Shown here: piece after piece, positions 27,179 through 37,300 of the stretch
Layout of the letters: every line of letters starts with the position of its first letter
Position numbering within the stretch: the stretch's first letter is position 1
DNA from: Microbulbifer pacificus
Lineage (GTDB): Bacteria > Pseudomonadota > Gammaproteobacteria > Pseudomonadales > Cellvibrionaceae
Reading direction: 5' to 3'
Length of the DNA: 64,000 nt
Assembly: GCF_002959965.1 (NCBI RefSeq)
Contig: NZ_PREV01000027.1
Coordinates: 186,001 to 250,000 of the forward strand
Program-made: the position numbers and the translations under genes
Notes under the pieces: generated by a model
The model's database searches: none
Told to the model about the DNA's origin: nothing
Seen by the model: only the letters and a program-made list of their open reading frames with translations

Positions 27179-27547
27179 CAAATGTGTTATTAACCCGGCA
27201 ACGCTTTACGTGAACGGGTTAATGCAGCACATTGCTATATCTGGTTAATAAGTTCCAGTATTCACATTGATCGCTTCACGGAATATGACACAGTTCTGCC
27301 GTTCTGCACTCGCGTGGATAATTTGGGAAGTGCGTACTACCTCAATCCCGGCGACCGAATCGAATCTCAGGCTCACCGATGTCACCCCGATATCCGGATG
27401 AAACCGAAGCCTCGTGAAAAAGTCGATTTCAGCCAAAGCAAAGATATCCCACCCGCGTCACTTGAGGATGCCGTCACCCGCCTTAACACCACGGCTGACG
27501 AGATTGCTCACAACGACTACGAGCCCAAGTACACAGATGTCGAGTAG
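27179..27547 (+). pseudogene. Remnant of a duplicated toxin promoter and N-terminus
   Basis: The frame TTC at 27302 to stop 27547 reads FCTRVDNLGSAYYLNPGDRIES, clearly matching residues 3-24 of the complete toxin encoded from 27627, then diverges into an unrelated tail (REKVDFSQSKDIPPA). Homology also extends upstream of the start: CAAATGTGTTA at 27179-27189 recurs at 27571-27581 and the TEYDT-coding stretch recurs at about 27278-27292 and 27612-27626. No ATG lies at the start position of the intact copy. It is interpreted as the stump of an older or exchanged copy of the toxin gene. A GTG at 27314 could in principle start a 77-residue product. Confidence 0.7.
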
Positions 27548-27626
27548 ACGCTGATGTTTTTCTCTAAATCCAAATGTGTTAATTTCCGGCGCTTAAAATG
27601 ATCACCACACGGAATATGACACGGAT

Positions 27627-29372
27627 ATGTCGTTCTGCACCCTCACGGATAATCTGGGAAATACGTACCAACTTACCTCCGGCGACCAGATAGCATCTCT
27701 GGCCACAGCGGATTATTTCACAGCGATAGTAGCGCTCGGTCGTATTGACTACCTCCAGTTATCAGCCGCGGAAGATCAGTTGTTCCACTTTTGTGGCGGA
27801 GACATTGAGCGGAGCCTCTTCGGCCATCCGGGGCCAGGCTGGCAGGATGTGGATTCCGTGGGAATTTTCAGTAGTCAGGCGCACCATCCTCATATCGGCA
27901 TTGGTTTTTTGCCCGGCCGGTGGCCGCGGATTCTCGATGCCATTTATCGGGGAAACCTCCGGTTTATCCAGACCGACAGCGCGCAAAAAACCGGAAAAGA
28001 ACAGCCGCAAGACGCCCGCAACCTTCTGCGGGTGAAGATTCGCCAGGCACTGCTTGCGATTGTCGCGGCCGAAAGAGCCGAAGCCGCGCAACACACCAGG
28101 CAACTTCGGCAGGAAACGTCGATTAATCGCGGGCTGATTTATACCGGCGCCTTCCTCACTGGCCTGTGGCAGGCGGGAGAGGGCTTTGCACAGTGGCTGA
28201 AAGACGTCAACGATGTAATGAGCCCACTGCAACGCAGTCTGCGGGGCGTACAAGCCGCTTACCGGGCATCGCAGCGCAGCGATAATGGCGAAAACCTGCT
28301 GGAAGCCTACCGCGATGAAATCCTCACCGCAGAAAAGCGGGAAATCGTGCAGGTACTCGGCTTCGACCCCACCGCCATTACCCGCGAACAGTTCCAACAC
28401 GCCACGGAACTCGCCGATCTGATCTGGGGCGATCCCGCCCTGCAAGCCGATCTCCGGCACTTCGTCAAAGATTACGTCAAAGCCCAGCACGCCATTGAAA
28501 TCACAGAATTCTCCGGTGCCGCGGCGTTTGAAGTCCTGTTCACCATACTCCTCGCAGCGGTTACCGCCGGCGCCGGCCTCGCCGCCAGCGCCGCGAGCCT
28601 GACCCGGTACTTTGCCAGGTTCCGCAAAGTGGGGCAGTTGCTGCTGGAGTTTGGAGAGCAGACCAAAAAAGCCAGAATGCTCAGGGATCGCCATGCCGCG
28701 GCCAAACAAGCACCCGGCTTCGAGGACTTTGAACGTCTCGGCGAGGTGGAAATTCCCATCATCAAGCCGCCGGCGTCCCGCGTACCAAAGCGGCCCCCGG
28801 GACTGCACAATCGGGCGTGGGATGACATCGAGGTGCAGAAGTTCAAAACCCGCCGCGAAGTGGATATGGATAATTTGTCAGCAGAGGAAAAAGCTGCCAA
28901 AGATGCACTCGCAAAGCAGGATCGAACGGACGAAGATTTCGAACAGCTGCTGAGCTCCGGTGACAGCTTTAAGACAAGGCAGCTCCAACCGGGAGACAAA
29001 CTCTATGGTTTCGACAGTCAAAGCAACCCTTATGGTACCAAGAACCAGAAGTCCATGTACTGGACCGATGAGGCTGGCTATCAAGATGTCAAAAGCAAGT
29101 TCTATAAAGATGGTGTTTGGGACAGAGAGGGCGTCAAAAACTACCTGGCTTTACCCTGTTACAACCGCGCTGACGTGATCGACACCGCGACTGTGACTCA
29201 ACCTCATACTGCCGTGGAATCCACTATAGGCATCGCCACAGAACAGATCGGTTATACCGAGGGCAGCTACTCTACGGGCATGTTAGGTAAAATCATGTCT
29301 GGCGGAGGATCACAAATTACCCCAGATAGCAAAGCCATTTCTACCGTAACACGTCTCACAGGAACGCCGTAA
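27627..29372 (+). CDS. Polymorphic toxin with exchangeable C-terminal tip (tip A)
   Basis: 581 residues, no signal peptide. The N-terminal core (about 1-350) includes a helical part with a WQAGEGFAQWLKDVNDVMSP segment, a segment ITREQFQHATELADLIW (251-267) that recurs as fragments downstream, and one hydrophobic stretch at about 298-325. Residues about 380-450 are a charged linker. The tip (about 450-581) has LYGFDSQSNPYGT, LALPCYNRADVID and a terminal GGGSQI motif, a layout seen in many toxin tips; enzymatic activity is not assignable by eye. The core may correspond to the DUF6861 family of type VI secretion effectors, unsure. The stop overlaps the next start (TAATG), typical of toxin-immunity pairs. 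No VgrG, PAAR or secretion genes lie in the window. Confidence 0.75.
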   Translation: MSFCTLTDNLGNTYQLTSGDQIASLATADYFTAIVALGRIDYLQLSAAEDQLFHFCGGDIERSLFGHPGPGWQDVDSVGIFSSQAHHPHIGIGFLPGRWPRILDAIYRGNLRFIQTDSAQKTGKEQPQDARNLLRVKIRQALLAIVAAERAEAAQHTRQLRQETSINRGLIYTGAFLTGLWQAGEGFAQWLKDVNDVMSPLQRSLRGVQAAYRASQRSDNGENLLEAYRDEILTAEKREIVQVLGFDPTAITREQFQHATELADLIWGDPALQADLRHFVKDYVKAQHAIEITEFSGAAAFEVLFTILLAAVTAGAGLAASAASLTRYFARFRKVGQLLLEFGEQTKKARMLRDRHAAAKQAPGFEDFERLGEVEIPIIKPPASRVPKRPPGLHNRAWDDIEVQKFKTRREVDMDNLSAEEKAAKDALAKQDRTDEDFEQLLSSGDSFKTRQLQPGDKLYGFDSQSNPYGTKNQKSMYWTDEAGYQDVKSKFYKDGVWDREGVKNYLALPCYNRADVIDTATVTQPHTAVESTIGIATEQIGYTEGSYSTGMLGKIMSGGGSQITPDSKAISTVTRLTGTP

Positions 29373-30025
29373 TGACGTTTAAACAAGAAATCTACCGGGA
29401 CATCAACGAGAACTGTGATGTTGTTCTTAATCTCTTGAAGGGCCAGCCCGTCACGAACGACACTGCGGAGGGTCGCATGATCTACCAATGTCGTTGGCTC
29501 AAGCAGCAGGTCGCTGCTGATGCATTGACATTCCCTGTAAATGATTACGTGCATACGCTGAAGCATGTTTCTGCTGAAAGGCTTCTGGAGCATCTCGCCA
29601 GCTCGCCTGATCTCTATCTGGAGGAGATTGGTATTTACTTATATCGTTTGCTGAAACTAACAAAAGGGAAGCTCCTCCTTAAATCTGAGTACTATCGCTA
29701 TGCTCTTCGCTGCATTGAAGAGCTTGTTAGCGTGCTAGTACATACGACTCGTCCGCTGTCGCTGTTCGAACAGAGAGCAATTGCAGAATTGACTCATCTG
29801 AAGCAGGAATTAGCCTCAGGCATGATCGAACCACCACTAATGCATTATTATCCTGATTACCCAAATTTCAGGGAGGTGAATATGTCAAAAATCTCAATTG
29901 ACGACTTACCAAATGGTGAGTTTTTAACGAAAATCGTTGCTAACCTACTCTTTGAAGGTATTCGTCCAGATACGTGGGTTACTCCGGATGCGGCAGACAA
30001 GGAAACGACCAACCTATGGCGGTAA
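29372..30025 (+). CDS. Putative immunity protein A1
   Basis: 217 residues, cytoplasmic, helical, no recognised family. Its ATG overlaps the stop of the toxin gene. A second copy, clearly homologous over its whole length, lies at 30220-30875; both start M-x-FKQEIY-x-DIN and contain GRMIYQCRWLK and LKHVSAERLLE. The gene is more AT-rich than the toxin core, as is common for exchanged tip-immunity cassettes. The position and duplication with the toxin tip support an immunity role; direct evidence is not visible. Confidence 0.7.
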   Translation: MTFKQEIYRDINENCDVVLNLLKGQPVTNDTAEGRMIYQCRWLKQQVAADALTFPVNDYVHTLKHVSAERLLEHLASSPDLYLEEIGIYLYRLLKLTKGKLLLKSEYYRYALRCIEELVSVLVHTTRPLSLFEQRAIAELTHLKQELASGMIEPPLMHYYPDYPNFREVNMSKISIDDLPNGEFLTKIVANLLFEGIRPDTWVTPDAADKETTNLWR

Positions 30026-30130
30026 ATCGTGCAGCCTGAGTGACTCCTGCAACCTCGGTCACATCGGTGCCCGACGCCGAAGCAGCATGGAGCAACGTCG
30101 CTTTCGAAGACGTAACTACTCCATAGGCCG

Positions 30131-30220
30131 ATGGGCAAGATCATGCCAGGCGGAGGATCGCAGATCACGCTTGATAGCAACGCCATATCTACCGTAACGC
30201 GCTTAACCAGAACTCACTAA
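30131..30220 (+). pseudogene. Remnant of a second toxin tip A
   Basis: Reads MGKIMPGGGSQITLDSNAI then STVTRLTRTH and stop, matching the last about 28 residues of the intact toxin (GKIMSGGGSQITPDSKAIS). It ends in TAATG shared with the next immunity gene, exactly like the intact pair. Weaker nucleotide similarity continues upstream to about 30070 but the frame is broken. Confidence 0.8.
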
Positions 30221-30875
30221 TGAGCTTCAAGCAAGAGATTTACCAAGACATAAATGATAATTGTGACATCCTTTTAAATTTCCTGAAGGATGAAACTCGA
30301 ACCAACGATACTGCGGCTGGCAGGATGATTTACCAATGTCGCTGGCTCAAAGAGCAGGTGGCTGCAAATACGCTGAGATTTCCTGTCAACGACTATCTCC
30401 ATACGCTCAAGCACGTTTCTGCAGAAAGGCTCCTGGAATATCTGGCGAGTTCACCTGATCGTTATGACGAGGAGATCGGCATTCATTTTTATCGTTTGCT
30501 GAAAGCAGTAAAAGGGAATCTTCTTCTTAAGCCAACCTACTACCCTTATACCATTCGTTGTATTGAGGCTCTACTTGATCTGCTACAGCATCCCACGCGG
30601 TCTCTCGATCAGTACGAGCGAGGTCTGACTGACGAACTCCTAGGAATCAAGCAGGGTTTAGCCGCCTGCAGTATTGAATCACCGCTGATGAGTTACTTGC
30701 CTGACTACCCAAATTTCGAAAAGTTTACCGTATTTATGAAAGTACTTTAGACGACATTGCAGGCGCAAATTGGCTGACGGAAACAATAGCGGAAGCCATC
30801 TTCGAGGGTGTACGCCCAGATTCCTGGATTACTCCTCAAGACGCAGATATGGAAACAGCCAACTTGCGAAGGTAA
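30220..30875 (+). pseudogene. Second immunity gene A2, frameshifted
   Basis: Homologue of immunity A1. The first frame runs to a stop at 30750 (176 residues) and ends NFEKFTVFMKVL. A one-base loss at about 30712-30717 has moved the rest into the -1 frame, which continues RKVYRIYESTLDDIAGANW, then WLTETIAEAIFEGVRPDSW, to TAA at 30873-30875 and matches the A1 C-terminus (FLTKIVANLLFEGIRPDTW). Restoring the frame would give about 218 residues, almost the same as A1 (217). It is either a decayed duplicate or a diverged spare with a C-terminal truncation. Confidence 0.8.
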
Positions 30876-30887
30876 TTCGACTTCGAG

Positions 30888-31685
30888 ATGCTTTTTTACC
30901 GAGCCACGGAACTCACCGACCTGATCTGGGAAGCCCCTGCCCTCCAAGGACACAGACGCCGAGCTGAAAGCCCTGGCCGAAGCCGGCGATATCTCGAGGG
31001 AACGCTATCAAGTCCGCTTTATGGAAAGCCGCCACCTGACCAACAGCGGCGCACCGGGCATGTTGGGTGCGCCCACGCGAGGTGTCAGCGGCAACGATGC
31101 CAAGTACTGGTCCACCAGTTTCGATCAGTTGGAGGATGCCGACACCAATGCGCGCCTGATTTCGGACAAGCTTGGCCTCGACTACGATCCTGACGCCGAG
31201 TACACATTGATCGTCATCGACACCGAAAAGGCCGCGCCTCTCACCGGTGTGAAAAGCGTGCCGGCCACCTTTGACAAGGTCAGCGGGTTTGCCAATCGGG
31301 AGTTGCCGAAGGAATTTCCCAAGCAGTTTACCGACAGGGTTATGACGCCCGAGTTTCAGGATCAGTATGGGTGGCACTATCAAGAGGCGGTGGATAAGGA
31401 ATTTCTGGCGAACAAGTGGTCTACAAACATAGACAACTTTGAGGACTATCTGGATACCACCGATCTTTCTGAAACTGAGAAAAAATTACTGAAACAACGC
31501 ATGCAAATGCAGGACAGGGTGGGCAACAACCAGTACTACGAGGGCAATGGTCTGACCCGGGACAAGATCGCCGGGTCCGGCAACCACTACGGCGCCGTGG
31601 AAACACTGACTTTGAGCGGAAACCGGTCAATCTGCAACAACTGGAAGAGGCCGGCGCTATTGCCTATGTCTCCAAGGGATTTTAA
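30888..31685 (+). pseudogene. Displaced toxin tip B with core fragment, frameshifted
   Basis: Begins with a fragment of the toxin core, FYRATELTDLIWEAPALQ (compare QHATELADLIWGDPALQ in the intact toxin), then after a frame change reads DTDAELKALAEAGDISRERY and a tip: MESRHLTNSGAPGMLGAPT, KYWSTSFDQLEDADTNARLI, YTLIVIDTEKAAPLTGVKS. An ATG at 31021 opens 273 codons, but a one-base loss at about 31608-31611 shifts the original frame; the other frame continues FERKPVNLQQLEEAGAIAY and stops at 31683-31685, directly before the immunity gene. The tip is a different type from tip A. Its enzymatic class was not recognised. Confidence 0.72.
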
Positions 31686-32237
31686 ATGGAATGGTTTCAA
31701 AAACCGGAATACCCGGTACAAGAGCAACTGCCCAGAATCGAGCACCATGAACAGCTGCCGGAGGGCGCCGTGGAGCTGGCGAGAACAATCGACCCGAATG
31801 AGGGTGATACAGTTTTATTTGTGCGGCAGGGGGGGCACCTGAGTCTGTTGCGGGCTGTTAGCAGGCTAAGGATGGGAAAGATCCCCTATTACCGTTGTTC
31901 ACAAGCGGATTTCCCCCTCGGGGTATTGCCTTGGTTCGCCGATGCCCTCACCGAGTTCCGCAAGCCACCGGTACAGGGCGGCCTGCACGCCGGCGCCATG
32001 ACCAGCGCCGACGAGGACGTGGAAGGCGAGATGCTCTGCATTCAACGCTCTATGAATGCTGGTCGCGGTGTGGGCGGCTACGCAATCGTCAATCGCTCGA
32101 GAAGCGACCATGGCAAATTATGGAAGAACGATTATCACCCGCAGGAAATCACCTTCGCCGATAACTTCCTCTACGACGCCGGCTTGCTGGATCTGATCAA
32201 AGACTTGGGGGAAAAGTATCGCCGTGGCGAGCTGTAA
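31686..32237 (+). CDS. Putative immunity protein B
   Basis: 183 residues, cytoplasmic, unnamed family. The ATG directly follows the stop of the original tip-B frame (TTTTAAATGG), the usual toxin-immunity spacing. Visible features are an acidic N-terminal part (MEWFQKPEYPVQEQLPRIE), an LPWFADALTEFRKPP segment and a central ASADEDVEGEM-like acidic stretch. The open frame is intact while the toxin tip in front of it is frameshifted, as expected if immunity is kept after the toxin decays. Confidence 0.65.
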   Translation: MEWFQKPEYPVQEQLPRIEHHEQLPEGAVELARTIDPNEGDTVLFVRQGGHLSLLRAVSRLRMGKIPYYRCSQADFPLGVLPWFADALTEFRKPPVQGGLHAGAMTSADEDVEGEMLCIQRSMNAGRGVGGYAIVNRSRSDHGKLWKNDYHPQEITFADNFLYDAGLLDLIKDLGEKYRRGEL

Positions 32238-32254
32238 CGCCAGTGGAACAAAGC

Positions 32255-32545
32255 ACCGATAGCGAAGCGAAACGAAAAATCGCGCAGGTGGTTGGAACTG
32301 ACCCCAAGGCGATCACTAGGGAACTGTTCCTGCGCGCCACGTGATCTGGGAAGCCCCCGCCCTGCTAAGTGGGCTGAAACCCCTGGCCGAGACAGGCGAT
32401 ATCTCGAAGGAACGCCACCCAGTTCGCTCTATGGAAGCCGCCACCTGACCAACAGCGGAGCATGGGGCATACTGGGGGCGCCCATGTGAGGAGTCAGCGG
32501 CAACGGCGTCCATTGCCTGTCCACCAGCTTCAACTATCAGCCTTG
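32255..32545 (+). pseudogene. Third decayed toxin core/tip fragment
   Basis: Nucleotide-level relic without a usable frame. It first matches the intact toxin core (EAKRKIAQVVGTDPKAITREL here, compare EKREIVQVLGFDPTAITREQ), then DLIWEAPALLSGLKPLAETG, then the beginning of tip B (GDISKERHPVRSM, and CACCTGACCAACAGCGGAGC shared with 31031 on). Several stops and small deletions interrupt it. It ends at about 32540 and no gene remains up to the POT transporter stop at 32692. Confidence 0.72.
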
Positions 32546-32691
32546 CGGGCCCTCCGCCTTTTCTCTTTGCACGGATTGCTTGAACGCCTGTTAAGTTACC
32601 AAATTAACCGCATGGCCCGTTCGCTTTGGTTTTCCTTGTAGACGTTGTTGCGTAGATTGTGAGTTGCGACCTTGAAAATTCAACCAGAAAC

Positions 32692-34170
32692 TCACTCTGT
32701 GAACTTCCGCTGCGGCGCCACATCGTGATCGGCAGTGATGCCGATTTCTTCCTTGGTGGTGTCCTTGATCACGGTGTGCTCTTCCTCTGCACCGTGCATC
32801 CAGTCCACCAGTTTCTCGCGCAGGAAGAACAGAATGATCCCGGCAAGGATCGCGGCGATGGCCACACCGCCGAAGGTGGCCAGTGGACCTGATTCGCCCA
32901 CCAACTTGCCGATCTCCGCCGCGCCCTTGTTCGCGATACCGATAAACGCAAACCACAACCCCATCATTAAGCTCAGAAAGCGCAGCGGAGCGAGTTTCGT
33001 CACCATCGACAACCCGATCGGCGACAGACACAACTCACCAATGGTGTGGAAAATGTACGCCACCACCAGCCACCAGGGGCTCGCCTTCACCGTCTCCGAG
33101 TCGCCAATCTGCAGTGCCGCACCCACCATGGATACAAAACCCAGACCGAGGAAGATCAGTCCCATGGAAAACTTGGCCGGCGAAGTCGGCTCGCGGGAAC
33201 CAAGCCCCACCCAGATGCTCGCCATGATCGGCGCCAGGATGATGATGAACAGCGGGTTGACCATCTGCAGCCAGCTGGCGGGAATCTCGAAGCCGAAAAT
33301 ATGCAGGTCGGTATTGTGCTTCGCAAACAGGTTCATCGAACCTGCGGCCTGTTCGAAGCCCGCCCAGAAAATCACCGTAAATACACCGAGGATCAGAATC
33401 ACCTTGATACGATCGCGTTCTTCCGGGGTGAGCGGGCGTTTTTTGTCGGCAGCGAGATTTGCCTTCAGACCGACCTTGGCGGAGGGCTGTTTACCGATTT
33501 CGCCCAACAGCTTTTCCGACTTGGCCATCTGCAGCAGCAGACCCAGCAGCATGCCGAGGCCGGCTACGACAAACGCCAGCTGATAGTTGACCTTCTCGCC
33601 AATCCAGCCGATCACCAGGTAGCCGAGGATCGAGCCGATGTTGATCCCCATGTAGAAAATCGTAAACGCCGTATCCCGGCGCCGGTCGCCCTCGTCGTAG
33701 AGATCGCCCACCATGGTGGAAATGTTGGGCTTGAAGAAACCATTGCCGATAATCATCAGCCCCAGTCCCAGCCACAGCATATAGATCTCGGAGCCGTTTG
33801 GCAGCCAGCTGTGCGGGAAGCCGAGGGCAAATTGCCCGAGCATCATCAGCACACCGCCGAACATGATACAGCGCCGCTGCCCCCATACGTTGTCCGCCAT
33901 CCAGCCGCCGATGATCGGCGTCAGGTACACCAGCATGGCGTAAGTACCGAGGTAGCTGAGAGCCTTGGATTGCAGTTCGGTGTCGGATAGCGCCTCCCAG
34001 CCGAACACCGCCGCCGTGGCTGCAGAGGTGAGGTAGAACACGAAGATCCCGCGCATGCCGTAGAAGCTGAGGCGCTCCCACATTTCGGTTCCGAACAGCA
34101 GGAACAACCCCTTGGGGTGCCCCATCATGTCGCCGGCGGCGGCTGGGGGTCTTGGTTTGAGATCTTGCAT
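32692..34170 (-). CDS. POT-family proton-dependent oligopeptide transporter
   Basis: 492 residues from ATG 34170 (AGGAA ribosome site 7 bases upstream); the frame is open to 34260. It is an MFS-type inner-membrane transporter with about 12-14 spans, importing di- and tripeptides with protons. The family signature ExxERxxYYG appears as EMWERLSFYG near residue 30, and the second PTR2 motif as FYMGINIGS. A cytoplasmic loop around residues 225-265 is rich in Lys. It is divergent from hrpA. The relics of the toxin array abut its 3' end. Confidence 0.92.
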   Translation of the reverse strand: MQDLKPRPPAAAGDMMGHPKGLFLLFGTEMWERLSFYGMRGIFVFYLTSAATAAVFGWEALSDTELQSKALSYLGTYAMLVYLTPIIGGWMADNVWGQRRCIMFGGVLMMLGQFALGFPHSWLPNGSEIYMLWLGLGLMIIGNGFFKPNISTMVGDLYDEGDRRRDTAFTIFYMGINIGSILGYLVIGWIGEKVNYQLAFVVAGLGMLLGLLLQMAKSEKLLGEIGKQPSAKVGLKANLAADKKRPLTPEERDRIKVILILGVFTVIFWAGFEQAAGSMNLFAKHNTDLHIFGFEIPASWLQMVNPLFIIILAPIMASIWVGLGSREPTSPAKFSMGLIFLGLGFVSMVGAALQIGDSETVKASPWWLVVAYIFHTIGELCLSPIGLSMVTKLAPLRFLSLMMGLWFAFIGIANKGAAEIGKLVGESGPLATFGGVAIAAILAGIILFFLREKLVDWMHGAEEEHTVIKDTTKEEIGITADHDVAPQRKFTE

Positions 34171-34390
34171 GGGTGTTCCTCGCACTGGCGAATACAGGCG
34201 GCCGTTGGCCTGCCTACGGTTCAGGCATTGGAAATTTGTCGCGCATCTGTAATGAAGCATAGGTTGTAATGCGCGCCGATGACCTGAGTATAGGTCAGCG
34301 ATGACGCCAGCAAGTTTAGGAACAGATTTCTACACTCCCCAGCGGGTATAATCGCCGGTTTGCAGTATTTTCCCGGATTGTCAGTCACTC

Positions 34391-37300
34391 ATGAGTCAAG
34401 ATTCCGCCAGCCATCGCTCACCCTCTGCCCTGCAGCCCATCGAGCAGTTGTTGTCCCAATGCATGGGGCGCGATCGCTTTCGTCTACTGCGCACCCTGGG
34501 GAATGTACGTCGCCGCCTGAACGAGGGTAAACCTGCGGACCGGATGTTGAGGCAGCTGGAAGAGGAGGTTGCAAAATCGGTTGCTTTGGCGGAAGCACGC
34601 CGGCAGAAACTGCCCAACGTGGAGTGGCCGGAAGGTTTGCCGGTGGTGGCGCGGCGGGATGAGATTGCCGAACTGATTGCGGCGAACCAGGTGGTCGTGG
34701 TGGCGGGTGAAACCGGTTCCGGCAAGACCACCCAGCTGCCAAAAATCTGTCTGCAACTGGGCCGTGGCATCTTCGGTCAGATCGGCCACACGCAGCCGCG
34801 GCGGATCGCCGCGCGCACTGTCGCCAACCGCATTGCCGAAGAACTGGGCCAGCCACTGGGCGACTCTGTTGGCTACCAGGTGCGCTTTACTGATCAGAGT
34901 ACCGAGCACACCCATGTAAAGCTGATGACCGACGGTATCCTGCTGGCGGAAATCCAGCGCGATCCGCTGCTCAGCAATTACGACACGCTGATCATCGACG
35001 AGGCCCACGAGCGCAGCCTCAATATCGACTTCCTGCTGGGCTACCTGAAAACCCTGCTGCCGAAGCGCCCGGATCTGAAACTGATCATTACCTCCGCCAC
35101 CATCGATCTGGAAAAGTTCTCCAAACATTTTGATGATGCGCCGATCATCGAAGTTTCCGGCCGCACCTATCCGGTGGATATCCACTACCGCCCGCCGGCG
35201 GATAGCGACGCGGATCTGAACGAGCAGGTGATCGCCGCGGTGGAGGAGCTGTTGCAGGAAGAGAAAAACTCTCCGCGCCGCGGTGGCGATATTCTGGTAT
35301 TCATGAGTGGCGAGCGCGAAATCCGTGAGTGCGCCAAGGCGTTGCGGGATGCACAGTTGCAGCACATCGACGTATTGCCGCTGTATGCGCGCCTCAGTCT
35401 CGCGGAGCAGAGCCGCGTGTTCGCTCCCCACAAAGGGCGCAGGATCGTACTGGCCACCAATGTCGCGGAAACGTCCATCACCGTGCCCGGTATCCGCTAT
35501 GTAATCGACCCGGGCACCGCGCGTATCAGCCGCTACAGCTATCGCAGCAAGATTCAGCGCCTGCCGGTGGAGCCCATTTCCCAGGCGAGCGCCAACCAGC
35601 GTGCGGGGCGCTGCGGTCGTGTCAGTGCCGGTGTGTGTATTCGCCTGTACGAGGAGAGCGATTACCTGCAGCGCCCGGAATTTACCGACGCGGAAATTCT
35701 GCGCACCAATCTCGCCGCCGTGATTTTGCAGATGCTGCAACTGCGTATCGGCGATATCCGCGATTTCCCGTTTGTGGATCCGCCGGACCAGCGCTTGATC
35801 AATGACGGCTACAGCCTGCTGCAGGAACTGCAGGCGGTGGATGGCAAGGGGCAGGTCACGACACTCGGACGTGCGCTGTCGCGTCTGCCGCTGGACCCGC
35901 GTCTCGCGCGTATGTTGGTGGAATCAGGCTCTGTCGGCAGCCTGCGCGAACTGCTGATTATCGTCAGCGCGCTGGCGGTGCAGGACCCGCGTGAGCGCCC
36001 GGTGGAGAAACGCCAGGCTGCGGATGAAAAACACAAGCAGTGGGAACGTGAGCATTCGGACTTCCTCACGCTGGTGAACCTGTGGGATGGCTACGAAACC
36101 CAGCGTCAGGAACTGAGCGCGAGCCAGCTGCGCAAATGGTGTCAGAAAAATTATCTGAGCTGGCTGCGATTGCGGGAGTGGCGAGACATTCACCACCAGC
36201 TGCGCCTCGCCATTCGCGACCTCGATCTGAAAATGAACCGCGAGCCCGCGGACTACACCAGCGTACACAAAGCGATTCTGCCTGGACTGCTCGGCAATAT
36301 TGGCGTTAAGGACGAAAACAGGGAATTTCTCGGCTGCCGTAATCGTCGTTTCCACATCTTCCCCGGTTCGGGGCAGTTCAAGAAACCACCCCACTGGGTG
36401 GTGGCCGCACAGTTGCTGGAAACCAGTCGTCTGTTCGCGCACACGGTCGCCAAAATTGAGCCCGAGTGGGTGCTGGGGTGTTCCGGGCATCTGGTCAAGC
36501 GCAATTATTTCGAGCCGCACTACAACCCGCGCTCCGGTGCGGTGATGGCGTTTGAGAAGGTGACGCTGTACGGACTGGTGCTGGTGGACAAACAGCGGAT
36601 TCACTACGGCAAGCTCGACCCGGTTACCGCGCGTGAGGTGTTTATCCGCGAAGCGTTGGTGGAGCAGCGCTATCGCGGCAAGGGTAAATTTTTCCAGCAC
36701 TACAAGGATCTGCTGGCGGAGCTCGAGGATCTCGAAGCCAAATCCCGTCGCCGCGACATCGTGGTCGATGACGAAGTGGTATTCCGCTTTTTCGACGAGC
36801 GCCTGCCGGCCGATATCGTCAACCTCGCCGGGTTCGATAAATGGCGCAAACAGGCGGAGCAAAACGATCCGCGGCTGCTGTTTATTCCCCGTGAACTGAT
36901 GATGCAACAGGACGCCGGCCATGTGGGTGAAGCCCAGTTTCCGGATTCGCTCACCAGTGGCGGTATTGAATACCCGCTCGGCTATCACTTTGAGCCGGGC
37001 AGTGTGGATGACGGTGTGAGTATCCGTGTGCCCGTCGGTGCGCTGCACCAAGTACCCGCTGCGCGCCTGCAGTGGGTGGTGCCGGGTATCCTGCGTGACA
37101 AATGTATTGCGTTGGTAAAAAACCTGCCCAAGCAATATCGCAAACATTTTGTACCGGTCCCGGCGGCGGTGGACAAAGCACTGCCGCGCATGCAGGCGGG
37201 GAACACGCCGCTGTGGCAGGCACTCGGTCACGAACTCAAACGCCAGACGGCGCTGGAACTCCCGGAAGACGCGTGGAAAGCCGCCGAACAGGGGCTGGAG

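Noticed and set aside
35924..37231. Long minus-strand open frames inside hrpA (also 34484-35740)
   Set aside because: Antisense to a well-supported helicase gene; no ribosome site, motif or signal peptide.
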